Assembly: GCA_031761405.1 (NCBI GenBank) | Contig: JASEVX010000008.1 | Coordinates: 43,913,733 to 43,977,732, forward strand | Reading direction: 5' to 3' | Source of the DNA: Serripes groenlandicus | Lineage: Eukaryota > Mollusca > Bivalvia > Cardiida > Cardiidae | Length of the DNA stretch: 64,000 nt | In this document: piece by piece, positions 11,394-21,955 of the stretch | How positions within the stretch are numbered: position 1 is the first letter of the stretch | How the letters are laid out: each line of letters starts with the position of its first letter | Translations under genes and position numbers: made by a program | Notes under the pieces: model-generated | Database searches by the model: none | Seen by the model: the letters and a program-made list of their open reading frames with translations, nothing else | What the model was told of the DNA's origin: nothing

Positions 11394-14300
11394 CTGAAAA
11401 GAAAAGAAAAAAATCTTTGCCATTGACATTTTATCTCTAAAAGTGATCATAGATAATGAACATTTTATTTTTCTAAACTCCTTTATTTAACTTCATAACC
11501 CTTAGTTGCGAGTCCTGAAAAGAGTTTCCAACAACATAGGAATGAATCTAGTTATAGTGGGATATATTGCAAACCGAAATCCAGTTTACTTCTTATCTAG
11601 GGCACTGTTATACAGATTTGTAAAAGAAACCTGTTAAGGTTATAGTCAGTATGTTTTGTAACAGTTGCATATATGGAACCAGTACCAACACAGAACTAGA
11701 GACATCACAATGTTTGGAAAGATTATTGATTGTGTGGTGTTGTATGTCGCTTTCAACACATTTCAGTTATATTACAGCATTTCATGGGTAAGTTACCAGT
11801 ACTAGGTCCATTTATCCTTACACCAGTGAGTCAGTCATAATAATAACCCCGCAACCCTGAGTGCCAAGGAGGCCCGCCATTACTACCTTTTTTAATCACC
11901 GATCAAGCTAAATAACATTTCTGTTCTAAGCTTTCAAAATAACACAATTTCTGATTGACAAACAATGCAATTTATTATTTTTACCAATCAAAATTTTGTA
12001 ACTTTGAAATTCAGAATGAAAGTTGAATATGGGCATAAAAAACACTGAAGCTTGAGAGGGACAGAACGAGTTTGCACTATCGTCCAAAACCAAAACGATG
12101 TATACATTGTATATGTTAAACACATACTAGCGCTTAAAAAGTCTATAAAAAACCAATACATCATATAGGTAAACAGAGTTTCTATATATACATGGCAAAT
12201 AAAAGCAAACTTGAAAACATACAAATCTTAACAGCACTATTGTTACTTTTTTTGTAATAGATGTATTTAACTACCACTTATCAAACTGTTGAATTGCTGT
12301 CAGCTTTTTATTTTAAGGTTTGTTTACAAAAATACAACAGTAATCATATCATTCAGTAATCTATCATGTAAAAATCGTATGCAGCATGCGGAGATAAAGA
12401 AGGACTGTTTTAATTACCATGTATATATATATAGAACCTCCGTTTACCTATATGATGTATTAGTTTTTATACTTTTTAAGCGCTAGAATGCCTTCAAACT
12501 GAACGGTTTAGAGGCTATTGAATAAATAAATGAGATAAAGGTCAAACTGTGTATGGTTTATCTCAATCCTCACTGGTTGTTAATATATTTTCAAGCAATG
12601 CCACCTTTTTATACATGAAATGTTAATTATTGAAAATGCTGCATCAGTTCTTCTTTAGCAACAATCATTTTTGGTTTGAGTTTTTGAGTTTAATATAAAA
12701 CCCTTCAAGCAGTTCAAAAGTTGTGCAGCTGACACGGTTTGTGACCGACAGGCAGCCAGACCAAATGAGCAAAAACACCAAATTACATGGGGGGAGACAT
12801 AATAAACTCTACATGTCATGAAGTACATCATGAACATGTCTTGAGGGGGCAACACAAACATTTTCAAAACTAACAAGAGCTGTCCATAAGACAGCACGCT
12901 CGACTATTCCACAGCTTATTAGTTACTAAGATATGGACACTAATGTAGTTACTTGCAAAACATGAACCAGAATTTCTTAAATGGTGATAATTTGCATTAT
13001 ATGCAGGACACATGAGTTATCTAACTTGATTATTTGCATAAGTGTAAGAGTTGGGAAGGGTTGTATAATTTAAACTTTCAATGAAATGCATCAAGTGGTT
13101 ACTGAAATATGCACTCTTAATGTAATTATACGCAAAACTTTAACCAGAATTTCTTAATCAAAAGAGGGCAAAAACTTGCATTAAATGATAAGACTTGATT
13201 ATTTTAAATAGGTGTGATAGTTGGGAAGCATTGTAGAAAGTTTCAATTCAATACATCTAGTAGTTACTGAGCTATGGTGAAATATACGTTCAAGCATAAA
13301 AAAAATTAACCAAGGTGTGACCAGACGCTGAACCCATGGTGAGTAAAATAGCTCTCATATTCCCCGAATAGTCGAGCTAAAAACTGAACAGCTCATGAAG
13401 GAAATCAAGAACATTTCCGAAACTAAACAAAGCTGTACAAACTTACATTTTTATACATGTCATGAAGGGAATCGTGAACATTTCCCACCGACAAATCTGT
13501 ATTTAAAACAAACTTCACTCCACTTCCTGTCTCATAGAAATGAAGCTTGTACTTGCTCGTCTTAAAATTGAGAAAGCCATCTTTACTGACATACGTTAAG
13601 GAATAACTACATAATCATTGGCCACACAAAAACCAAGCTTCTCTATCAACCTTTCCCACATACAACATGTCTGCAGATGACTTTGAAAGCATCCGGGTAA
13701 AGGTATGAACAATTTCTATAAATTTATTAATACATGTGTAATTACTGAAATGAGTTGAAAGCATTGTGATGAAAGAAGAAATTGCTCAGAAAGCTTCTTT
13801 GACCACAATGCTTTCGTAAGTTGCCCATTGCAAATACAGTCAAAAAGCCTCTATTATCTATAAGAGGCAGAGTTTGGTTAACAAAACAATGAACAGAGGA
13901 CTAGAGAAGAGGGAGTGAACAGGTCTTTTCCAAACAATATTTCTCTTATAACTCAACTAAATCCTATGTTGTGGGTACTCAAAAGAATCGTCTCACTGAC
14001 TGAGACGATTCTTTTGAGTACCCACAACATAGGGTTTGAATGTCAAATAAGTATTTTAAAACATTAACAATGCCCCTTATCTAGAGCTCTGAATGAAGAT
14101 CAAAATACATACGTCATTTATAACTTGCATATAGCAGTTCTCCAGAGACTTCCAGAATGCTTGTATGATTAGAAGACAAACAAGGAAATCCAGATCAGAT
14201 TGTGTATTGGAACAGTCCGATATGGATCTTAATTATTATATGTCGTTGCATACTATAAGTAAAACTTATTTTGAATATAGTGTATTCAAAATGTACCAGT

Positions 14301-15894
14301 TGGTTTAAGTGAAAAGTGTAGATTCAGCACAGTCTGATTAAGATCTGTTAGAATGCAAGGAAACGCATGAGTAGGGAAACTGGCCGCCGTGATAGGACTG
14401 AATATTTTTTTAAAACCAGCCTTTAACCCAAATCAATCAAATCTTAAAAACATTGTGAGTACAATTCTAGTTTTTTGTAAGACGTGTAAGTTGACAGTGA
14501 AGCGTTTTTATAAACTGACAGTGAGTCTTCACTCTTCGCAGATCTTATCACCTGATGCTGCTCATAGTCATATCAATAATCTTCAGTTGTTACATTCTTT
14601 TGTTTTGTAAAGGATACATATCTGTTGGACTTATTCTGTTTACAAATGACTTGATAGAAAACAGCATACCATACATCAGTTTGTACTCCTGTCAAAGAAA
14701 AGAAAAGAAAATATTTTGTTACAGTAACATGTTACTATTTGTACTAAATGTGAAAATCATAAAATATTAAATCTGACCACGGCTCAAACCTTGGACCTCT
14801 AGATCTGAAAATGAATTTGAAAGCTCTACCACATTGTTGCAAAAGCTAGCTCTGTTTCCAGGCAAGGTAGTAAAATTTGGCTCTCCAAATTTAATTTTTT
14901 TAAAAATATCCTCAAATCTCTATAAGGATTTGAACGAGTTTTTTTTTAAGTACTGTGCCGCTACAAAAGTTAGCTCTATAGCAAGGTAGTATTAATGTAC
15001 ATTTATAAATATCGGCGTAGAGCTTTCAAACTTTGTGATCATTATAAGTTTATCGCACTTTATGGCATTTTTATTCTCACCCTTTTTTTCTTGTGTGACT
15101 TTGTATTACTTTTTACAGCAGTCAAATGATAATTGTTTACTATTTTCCAATGTCTAGCAGGTTATCATATTGTGTTGATGGGTGATATTTAATACTTTCA
15201 CCCAAGGATTCAATCAACAATCATTACCTTATCGCTAAGTCCCTCATTAAATTTGACACACATGTATAATAATACCAGACACAAAAACAACAAATACCAG
15301 TGGGTCAACTGTCACTCAAAATATTGCATTACTGGTAATTGTGTTCAATATGCATTATTATACATCATTATGTCTATCCCAGACCAATTACACATAAAAA
15401 CAGTTCATATTCTTGACCAAATAAAATTAATGAATGAAATTGGGGCGAATGACCCGGTATGGCCTTTTTTAAATGATTAAGGTCACGGAAATTTCCGTGA
15501 CCTGAGTTTATAACTTGATACTTTTACTTTTAAGGTATCAACTGCTTAACAATTATTTCTTTTATGAAATCACATTCATGGACAGCACTCTTTACTAGGG
15601 GAAATTCAGATCAGACTGCACAAAATGATCTGGATGTTCGATGATCGCAAAATAAAATGTAGATTTTCGGATTATGTCGAAATTAACATAGAATAAAACA
15701 GTTTGAAAAGTCATGCACGAATCCAGAGAACAAGTAAGAAGAGAAAAGTTCTGAATCTTTGCTCGAAGTCTTTAGAAAACAGCAGCCAATCTTGCCTCCT
15801 CTCTTGGCATCCCAGATTGTTTCCTTCTGTTCCATTCTCCGTAGTAAAGACACGTTCCATTCCTGTCGAAAATGTAGAGGTTGTTAATTGTCAT
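11265..15894 (-). CDS. TRAPPC1: TRAPPC1, TRAPP complex subunit 1 (complete, four coding exons)
   Basis: TRAPPC1 (yeast Bet5) is a longin-fold core subunit of the TRAPP complexes, which tether ER-derived vesicles and act as exchange factor for Rab1/Ypt1 at the early Golgi. Joining, on the minus strand, 15894-15796, 14688-14618, 13585-13447 and 11393-11265 gives 145 residues, the same length as human TRAPPC1. The start is [13 protein letters not shown], followed by [47 protein letters not shown] and, at the C-terminus, [20 protein letters not shown]. All frames and phases agree. The start Met matches the family's MTVHNLYLFDR-type start, although the frame stays open further upstream. Intron 1 seems to use a GC donor; the others are GT-AG. 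The introns hold SINE-G, SINE-F and families A, I and P plus a Helentron-like element. Identity rests on remembered family sequence but is very strong. Confidence 0.95.
11738..11885 (-). mobile_element. SINE-G fragment in TRAPPC1 intron 3
   Basis: Reads, on the plus strand, CGCTTTCAACACATTTCAG, GGGTAAGTTACCAGTACTAG, GGTCCATTTATCC, CCCCGCAACCCTGAGTGCC, AAGGAGGCCCGCCATTACTA. This is the reversed body and tail of SINE-G without the tRNA-like head. Confidence 0.8.
12127..12486. mobile_element. Family P MITE with ~70-bp terminal inverted repeats
   Basis: The left end CTAGCGCTTAAAAAGTCTAT and the right end ATACTTTTTAAGCGCTAG pair. Pairing continues inward (CATCATATAGGTAAAC against GTTTACCTATATGATG, and TATATACATGG against CCATGTATATA) for about 70 bp with small gaps. 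The centre is unique AT-rich sequence. It is the only copy in the window and lies in TRAPPC1 intron 3. Confidence 0.75.
12871..13385 (-). mobile_element. Helentron-like element, second family, reverse orientation
   Basis: Read on the minus strand it starts TTTTTAGCTCGACTATTCGG and ends GGAATAGTCGAGCG, then hairpin GCTGTCTTATGGACAGC and TCTTGTT. Inside are about two units of 166-175 bp, starting at GTTACT near 12922, 13097 and 13263 and sharing ACCAGAATTTCTTAA and AGTTGGGAAG. The start and the hairpin-TCTTGT end are the same as in the 821-3782 elements, although the bodies differ. Located in TRAPPC1 intron 3, 60 bp from exon 3. Confidence 0.75.
13447..13585 (-). CDS. TRAPPC1: TRAPPC1 coding exon 3 (139 nt)
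   Basis: The first base completes an Ile codon; then comes [18 protein letters not shown], followed by [16 protein letters not shown] and [12 protein letters not shown]. The acceptor is GTATGTCAG and the donor GTAAGT (13446-13441). This is the longin-fold core of the protein. Confidence 0.94.
13645..13830. mobile_element. Family A MITE, diverged, TRAPPC1 intron 2
   Basis: Left end CAACCTTTCCCACATACAAC with CTGCAGATGACTTTGAAAGC. The core GAAAGAAGAAATTGCTCAGA is followed by a mirrored TTCTTTGACCACAATGCTTT. The right terminus is decayed. Confidence 0.65.
13890..14095. mobile_element. Family I MITE with perfect central palindrome
   Basis: Ends CAGAGGACTAGAGAAGAGGG and GCCCCTTATCTAGAGCTCTG. The centre TGTTGTGGGTACTCAAAAGA...ATCGTCTCA is mirrored by TGAGACGAT...TCTTTTGAGTACCCACAACA around CTGAC, giving a stem of about 30 bp. 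Confidence 0.85.
14340..14437 (+). mobile_element. SINE-F 3' end fragment
   Basis: Has ACGCATGAGTAGGGAAACTG, GCCGCCGTGATAGGACTGAA, then CCTTTAACCCAAATCAATCA, the standard SINE-F tail. The head and body are missing. Confidence 0.7.
14618..14688 (-). CDS. TRAPPC1: TRAPPC1 coding exon 2 (71 nt)
   Basis: Encodes [20 protein letters not shown] then PTD and the first two bases of the next codon. The acceptor is TTTCTTTGACAG before GAG at 14688. The donor is GTATCC after AT at 14618. Confidence 0.92.
15481..15502. repeat. Perfect 22-bp palindrome
   Basis: GGTCACGGAAATTTCCGTGACC reads identically on both strands with no loop. It lies in TRAPPC1 intron 1, about 300 bp from exon 1. A binding site or MITE centre is possible; no flanking repeat was recognised. 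Confidence 0.6.
15796..15894 (-). CDS. TRAPPC1: TRAPPC1 coding exon 1 (33 codons)
   Basis: Starts at ATG 15894-15892 and ends PREE with GAG GAG at 15801-15796. The next bases on the coding strand are GCAAGATTGG, so the donor is GC rather than GT. The only nearby GT (15 nt on, GTTTTC) would add ARLAA in frame, has a poor donor context and would break the PREE-EYKLMYG junction conserved in the family. Confidence 0.93.
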
Positions 15895-16396
15895 TTTGCT
15901 TTTGTTGTTGTTGTCTCTACAAGTTGTTGTTTTGTTGTTGTTGTAGTTCCGCACTTCACCGTTACAATCGAAAGTCGTAATAATTACAATGTACCTTAAC
16001 CTTCCCACCTTTTTAGTTTATGAAGCTAAATCTAAATTTGTTATACTTTTAAAACGTAAACCAATTAATGATGTAAAATACTTGTTTACAAGCACAAGAA
16101 ATTGGAGAGTTTTAATGATTAATCAATTCATACATTGGTGTGCATTTCAATTACAATGGTAACTGTTCTAAAACCAGAGACCTAAATAGAAATATGTATA
16201 GATCTATACGTATATATATATATGTCTAAAGAACGAATGAAATATTTTCCTAAATACTATTATAACCATCCTAACTCTCACAAACTTAAAGATCTTATGA
16301 ACTGTAAAAATATAAATAAACGCGTCAACTTAGCTTTAATTTGTAAAGTGTTCATACTAGTCATCATAGTTCTACGAATACTCAACATTTCTTGTA

Positions 16397-16743
16397 CAGG
16401 GGCGTAGCTTTGCAATAATCAATGTGTAGGCCGTCTCGTGAGAAAATCAACATTGTGGACTCTGCGTAAAGTATCGACCCGGATCAGCCTAAGCATCCCA
16501 CACAGGATAACCCGGATAGACACTTTTCGCCTCCTGTGGATTTTCTGTTTCAGGAATCACTACTCTATACATCTATCCCCCTAAGACGGAATGTGTCGGC
16601 CGGATCAGTCTGCGCGGACAGCGTAGGCTGATCGGGTCGATACATTACGCAGATGTCTATCGTCGCAGCTGCATTTTGGGGCATTTTGAGAAAAAAAATG
16701 TGTAGGCACGTGCCTACAGTGCCTTAAGGGAGCTACGCCACTG
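16397..16743. mobile_element. Family E: hAT-like MITE with family D sequence inside
   Basis: The ends CAGGGGCGTAGCTTTG and GGAGCTACGCCACTG are hAT-style inverted repeats. TTGTA is repeated at 16392-16396 and 16744-16748. The interior is a nearly full family D sequence (CTCTGCGTAAAGTATCGACC, AGGCTGATCGGGTCGATACA). A near-identical composite occurs at 28804, so the combination has moved as one unit. Confidence 0.8.
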
Positions 16744-16748
16744 TTGTA

Positions 16749-17420
16749 TCATAAATTATCTCAATTGAAGGCCTGCATAGTCATACGACTATATGTCCAT
16801 AATGTTTCATATTATCAAATTACTGTTATATGACATGTAATTTTTCTCACAAAATAACAATTCACATTTATGGAAAAGCATCCCCGAAAAGGACCTATAT
16901 GGAAGCTAACGTTTATGTACGTATCGTACACTTGGTCTCTCATACTATATAAACTATATAAATTATTGTTTGAACCTGTTGTTATCACATGCATATATTA
17001 TGCCTTGTTATGAATACAAATATTCTCCAAAAAGAATGTTCAGAAATGTTTAGCATCTCGTTGCATTTGATTCAGCTTAAATTAATATAAAAAGTAAGGA
17101 ACATAATTTCTGAAACGTCGCATTTTCATTTGAGATCAGATAATGACTTTGAATTAGTTTGTTTCACGGCTGAGAATGGGAAGGTCTTCTATATGGAGTG
17201 GATTAAATTAGCGTTTAGCTTGTAAACGCTTCACACCTCGTATTATGCTTATGTCTAGAGCCCTTCATGGAAAGTCGTCGAATATGCTCATGTTTGCTAT
17301 TATCCCACATGTATATGCGCTTGCCAAGTAAATGACATTTATGTTTGCCATTTGACATACAAGCATCTTAAAGCACGGTTATCACAAAAATCTATATTAT
17401 ATATAAACACCCATGAGTCG
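16749..17420. other. Intergenic, nothing recognised
   Basis: AT-rich sequence upstream of TRAPPC1 with no repeat family or exon that I can support. Confidence 0.45.
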
Positions 17421-17424
17421 CACA

Positions 17425-17668
17425 TAAGACCGTCATGCGTCTCCTGGAGGTCGCGTGTTCGACCCAGTCTAGTCATACCAAAGACTATAAAAATGGTAGT
17501 AATTGCTACCCTCTTCAAAATGGCATTCATGGTTGTGGGGTTAGGCTAACAACTCACTGGCTGTGATGTCAGGATAAATGGACCAGTAGTACTGGTAGCT
17601 TACCTAGAAAACGCCGTGCTATCACTTTAAAATTATTCAAAGCGGCGTTAAACACTATGCAAAAAAAA
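17425..17668 (+). mobile_element. SINE-G, nearly full length
   Basis: A tRNA-like B box (GAGGTCGCGTGTTCGACCC) is followed by AATGGTAGTAATTGCTACC, a GGTTGTGGGGTTAG body, TGTCAGGATAAATGGACCAG, AGTACTGGTAGCTTACC and the tail AAGCGGCGTTAAACACTATG. The A-box side is decayed. Confidence 0.8.
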
Positions 17669-17939
17669 AGCACATCCTTATCTAGTCCTTTGGTTAGATT
17701 TATTGGGCTTTTGTTTTCAATAGTATTTTAGTAATTGCATGGTAACAATACCTGCACGAAGTATACTTACCCGAGGGAACTCCAATGTATGACTGCTGCA
17801 TGCAGGATCGAATTCGAGACGTCCGGAACAAATCCCGCACGCTACATACTCTATCAAGGTGTATTTGTCATTGTAAACGAGGTTTTCACATTTTTGCACG
17901 ATTTTCAGCTGAACTACTGAACTAGTGTGCAGATCTATA

Positions 17940-18313
17940 CCAGATGCTATTAAAAAGATAGAAAAATACCAAGCGGCGCCTATTTTTTTTTAAATATAAT
18001 AATCTTTCCATGATATAGACGACGTTTGATGCCAAAGGCAATTAAAGCCTTTTGCGAACAATGCAGATTCAGATGCAACAGCTCGTAACGAACTGTCTCT
18101 CCTGCAATCCGTATTGTTTGCTACTTACACATTAAATTTTACAGACATATATTAACGCTTCTGCAGCCGACAACTTTTGTTAACATTTTGACAAAAGGAT
18201 AGATTGCTCATTGTTTTCAACTCTTTTCAATTATTATACTTTCATTCACAGAGAATTTTCATACTTATGAAAAGTCTTATGCTGCAGATTATTTATATAA
18301 GTGAGAAAGGGTT
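17940..18313. repeat. Family B fragment followed by family A MITE
   Basis: 18025-18115 holds the family B centre (GCCAAAGGCAATTAAAGCC, CAACAGCTCGTAACGAACTG). 18152-18313 is family A (TTAACGCTTCTGCAGCCGAC ... GTGAGAAAGGGTTAA), with a core reduced to AAAAGGATAGATTGCTCATT. Confidence 0.6.
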
Positions 18314-18389
18314 AATACCTATTAGCTCCGTCATATGCATATTCAACTTGTTGTATCCCCTATGGCAAAAACAGTTTATAACCTTTCAT

Positions 18390-18515
18390 CAGAAGGTACA
18401 ACTTCTGTTAACTATGGCTTACTGGGGGGGCCAACGTCAAAGTCACTGGCATCCTTTTACATTATCAATAATATACCAGCGTGTCAGTGGCTTTGACTTG
18501 GATGGAACCATAAAA
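18390..18515. repeat. Short inverted repeat
   Basis: CCAACGTCAAAGTCACTGGC at 18431 pairs with GTCAGTGGCTTTGACTTGG near 18484, about 30 bp apart. An open frame here reads SGFDLDGT by chance; see the rejected items. Confidence 0.5.
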
Positions 18516-19190
18516 CTATGACCCTAAAAGATCGACGACCACAGCAGACGACTCTGAAATTATCAACAATTCCCCCCTGAAGATGTAAATGAAATGATTT
18601 AATACTTTTTTTTTCATCTGCATTGGAAACATTAAAAAAAAAAAATTCATATCAGAACTTGAAAGTTTAATTTTAACTCACAGCTGAAAACAAAGCGGGA
18701 ACAGGATTAACTGCTCTTTCATAAGCAATTTGTCCCTTTGCGTCAATGCTTTCAAATTGTCGCCTGCTTTAGAATCGTCAAGTGTCGTATGTTTGCAGAA
18801 AAATGTCATTGTCCATTACCAGAACGTTACACAAAACCATTTTCTTACACGCATTTGATTCTCCTTTTCCCACAATATTTTGGAATTGTGGTTTGCACGA
18901 GAGGCAGCAACTGCTGGGTGGGTAAAGGTTTCGCCCATTAGCAGAACGTTGGACTTGCTGTAGTCTGACATACATTTCCCCTGGGTAATGTGGGATATTA
19001 TTTTGTTGTCTGGCCTTTAAGTCACACTGTCAAATTTTATACTGGGTAGGATTGAAGTTTTCTTCAGTTTACAAATGGACCGTGGCGACTGAAAAAAAGA
19101 AGCCGTCTAGAAATACTGTCAATTAAGATCCAGATTTTCTATCTCCTCAGAGTAGGTGCATCATAATATATCCTGACCGCAATTGTTGGT

Positions 19191-19499
19191 ATGAGCCGTC
19201 CCGCGAGAAAAACCAACATTGTGGACTCTGCGTAAAGTATCGACCCGACTCAGCCGAAGCATGCCGGACTCTGCGTAAAGTATCGACCCGGCTCAGCCTA
19301 AGCATGCCGCGCAGGCATACCCGGATAGACACGTTTCGCCTCCATTGGATTTTCTGTTTCAGGAATCATTACTCTATACATCTATCCCCCTTAGACGGAA
19401 GTTGTCGGCCCGGATCAGTCTGCACGAACTGCGCAGGCTGATATGGGTTGATACATTACGCAGAGGCCATAAAGTCGGTTTTCTCGCGGGACGGCTCAT
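19191..19499. mobile_element. Family D MITE with internal duplication
   Basis: The ends ATGAGCCGTCCCGCGAGAAA and CTCGCGGGACGGCTCAT are an almost perfect inverted repeat. The segment GACTCTGCGTAAAGTATCGA...AGCATGCCG occurs twice in tandem (from about 19219 and from about 19267). The centre has CTATCCCCCTTAGACGGAAG. Confidence 0.88.
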
Positions 19500-19552
19500 A
19501 TCTTATTCCATATTTTGAGAACTTTCTAGGGAGGGAATATGAACAGTCGATT

Positions 19553-19921
19553 TGTAAAGGTAAAGAAACACCAAATAAATTCCTTCTTTGTTTCCATGTA
19601 AATCAACCTGAGTCAACCCTTTATTGTCACATTTTCTAAACATTTCTCAGGTAGAACACCCTATATCATTGAAAAGAGTAAAATAATCCAAACGAAATGG
19701 AGAGTACTGCATTATGCAAGAAAGAATTCACACAGCGGACGGAATCGGGCTGGGTCGAAATTTATTTTTCACATACTCTACTTTCATTTCCAAACAAGAT
19801 AAAAATACTAAAAATGATCAAAGCAACCAATTTTCGTGTATCAAATACACATTTACAATGAATTTAAACTCATTGTCATATATTCAATGCATTCTGGTGA
19901 AGATATACACTCATTGATATA
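19553..19921 (+). repeat. Interspersed repeat family O, copy 1
   Basis: Aligns over its length with 60455-60826: TCCTTCTTTGTTTCCATGTA, GTAGAACACC, ATATCATTGAAAAGAGT, GCATTATGCAAG, ATCGGGCT, CATTCTGGTGA. Both copies carry an open frame of about 70 codons, but the differences between copies fall at all codon positions. I recognise neither class nor ends. Confidence 0.7.
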
Positions 19922-20705
19922 TGCAAACAAGTTTGTTTAGGTACTCTGCATGGTTGCAGATGTTCTTGGCGTAATTTGACTTAAAATACACAGGATAATA
20001 ATATACATAGCTTTATAGACGAATACCATTATATCTAACTAATATGCATAGTCTGAAAAGATTTGATTGTGAAACAACAATTTCGTTCAAAATTATTTAC
20101 GTTACCTACCGGTCGTCTATCATCCAATCAAATTGCAGCAGTCATTTCCGCTTAAATAAAAAAAAAAAACCTGTTTAATAACCTTCCAAATTGATCTTTT
20201 ATAAAACATTGAGGATGAAATTAACTTAAAAACGAAGAAATATAAGTATGATTTGAGACCGAGATATATAAACTGTAGAAACAAATCTGAGATTGCAAAT
20301 AACATTAATACCAATATTCTGGATTCACCCCTTTTTTGCATGTGTTCCTAACGTTTTCTAGTATATAAGCGTAAACCAGTCGTCTAAATCAGGAGGGACT
20401 CAAAACTTCTAGTTCGACATTTATGGGAAAGATTTTAAGATTTTCAACAAGCAGATAACTATCTGAAGATGGAGCGTTGACCTTTAGAATGGCAGTTAAT
20501 TGTCAAGGGCATCAGCATGTACAGATGATCGTCGAATCCATGTTTAAACCATGCTCCTGTTTATTGTATAGCAAATGTTCAAGAAGATTGTAATTATTAT
20601 TATTATTATTATTTCAGTAAAATTGATCGAAGATCATTTTAACTTCATGATCACACTAAGTTCATGATGTCTAATTCTCGGGTGATTATGTAATAGCAAA
20701 CAGCT
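19922..20705. other. Intergenic, nothing recognised
   Basis: AT-rich sequence with a short TTA microsatellite (20590-20613). No repeat family or exon is supported. Confidence 0.45.
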
Positions 20706-20951
20706 CGAGGGCTTGGCGTGAAACGGTTGTAACTAAAATTGGCATTTTGTTACCAAGGTTAGTCAACTCGCCATAAAGTCTTTAAAAGCGTTAAATCATT
20801 TTTCTTGGTAAACAATGGAAATATAGGTGCCATTGCTCGTTCTGAGCAATGGCACCTAAATTTGCATTGTTTACAAAGGGGTCAAAATTGACCCTAAACC
20901 AGGGTTTTCGAAATAGGTTTTTAGTTACAACCGTTTCACACCAAGCCCTCT
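20706..20951. mobile_element. Family C palindromic MITE
   Basis: Ends CGAGGGCTTGGCGTGAAACG and CGTTTCACACCAAGCCCTC. The arms pair almost throughout (AACTAAAA, TTGCATTGTTTAC, AGGTGCCATTGCTC), and the centre is GTGCCATTGCTCGTTCTGAG with its mirror. The whole 246-bp element can fold into one long hairpin. Confidence 0.88.
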
Positions 20952-21404
20952 AGCTGTGAAGTGTTGAAATATTCATCGATATGTAGAGATAAATGTAGTC
21001 ATCGGCAGCGTAATTCTTTGAGTGCTTCGGCTAACTCACTTCGGAGACCCGATAGCCTGATAAACGTAAATATTCACTCGGACTAATTGCAATAAAAATT
21101 GTATTTATACTGAACGAAAGTACATTGTATTAGTATCTTCCAAACCAAACTTGCAGACTGTGTTCCTCGGCAGAAAAAAAATAATGACCTTCAAAACCCC
21201 CCCAAAAAATCCAATTTTATAATTTGACGTTTTGGACGGTTTAGCTCACCATAGTAAGTACTCTTCAGTGGGAGGTACAATGACGTCATCATTTTACGAG
21301 TAAAATAGGTACAATTAAGCAATACATATAGTAGTGCAGTTCTGGCTCAATGTCGATCCCAAAGCCCGAAACTAATTCATCTCGTCATTCAATAAGTCAC
21401 AGGA
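20952..21404. other. Intergenic, nothing recognised
   Basis: No repeat family or exon recognised. The sequence includes short A-runs and C-runs near 21174-21210. Confidence 0.4.
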
Positions 21405-21900
21405 ATCCACTGTACCCTAGTGGTTATCGTCGGGGATTTGTGCACGGGTTTGATCCCCAGTCGCAGCGACAATGATGAAGAACCTTTCGACCAGGCATAT
21501 TTGCTAGAAAAATACTGATTTGTTTACCCGGGGATCATGAATAAGTGACCTATCGCCGTGCTATATAACATGAAATAGCCGAGCCCCGGTAGCTCAGTCG
21601 GTAGCGACGCGGGCTGTCAATCCAGGGATTGTGAGTTCGAATCCCGGCTCGGCCAACTTTCTTTCCGCGGATTGACAAAAGTCAATGGGCTAAGTCTATG
21701 TGGAAAAGCAGCCAGTTGCCTGGGAAGATTGTTGTGTGGAGTACTGGTGTGAGAAAACCTGGAAATGCACGAGTAGGAGAACTGGCCGCCGTGATATGAC
21801 TGAGAAATTGTTAAACACGGCGTTAAACCCCAATCAATCAATCAATATAACATGAAATAAAGTTGAAAAGGGCGTCAAACCCCAATACAACAAACACACA
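21405..21900 (+). mobile_element. tRNA-derived SINE split by a younger SINE-F insertion
   Basis: The head has an A-box-like TAGTGGTTATCG and a B-box-like GGGTTTGATCCCC. Its body leads to GCCGTGCTATATAACATGAA at 21577. The tail resumes after 21859 with AAGTTGAAAAGGGCGTCAAA and CCCCAATACAAC. The interruption 21578-21844 is a different SINE with a clean target duplication, so this copy is the older one. Confidence 0.8.
21578..21844 (+). mobile_element. SINE-F, full length, with 15-bp target duplication
   Basis: The tRNA-like head (about 75 bp) has A box TAGCTCAGTCGG and B box GAGTTCGAATCCC. The body follows with GGAAAAGCAGCCAGTTGCCT, GGAAGATTGTTGTGTGGAGT, CTGGCCGCCGTGATATGACT and the tail GGCGTTAAACCCCAATCAAT. 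ATATAACATGAAATA is repeated exactly at 21563-21577 and 21845-21859. This is a textbook retroposed SINE. The head could be folded as a tRNA, but it is part of the SINE and not a tRNA gene. Confidence 0.95.
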
Positions 21901-21955
21901 TATGATAAGTTACAAAAGATTTCCAGACACTCCTCATTGTCTATTTATGTAAAAT

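Noticed and set aside
18204..18521. 105-codon frame ending SGFDLDGTIKL, resembling a HAD/PNKP phosphatase motif
   Set aside because: The motif lies in one arm of a short inverted repeat with no other similarity and no splice context, and the left half is family A sequence. Chance resemblance.
21581..21655. tRNA gene (also heads at 28378, 31430, 50911, 58850)
   Set aside because: A and B boxes are present, but each head is joined to a SINE body and tail with target duplications, so they are SINE heads rather than tRNA genes.
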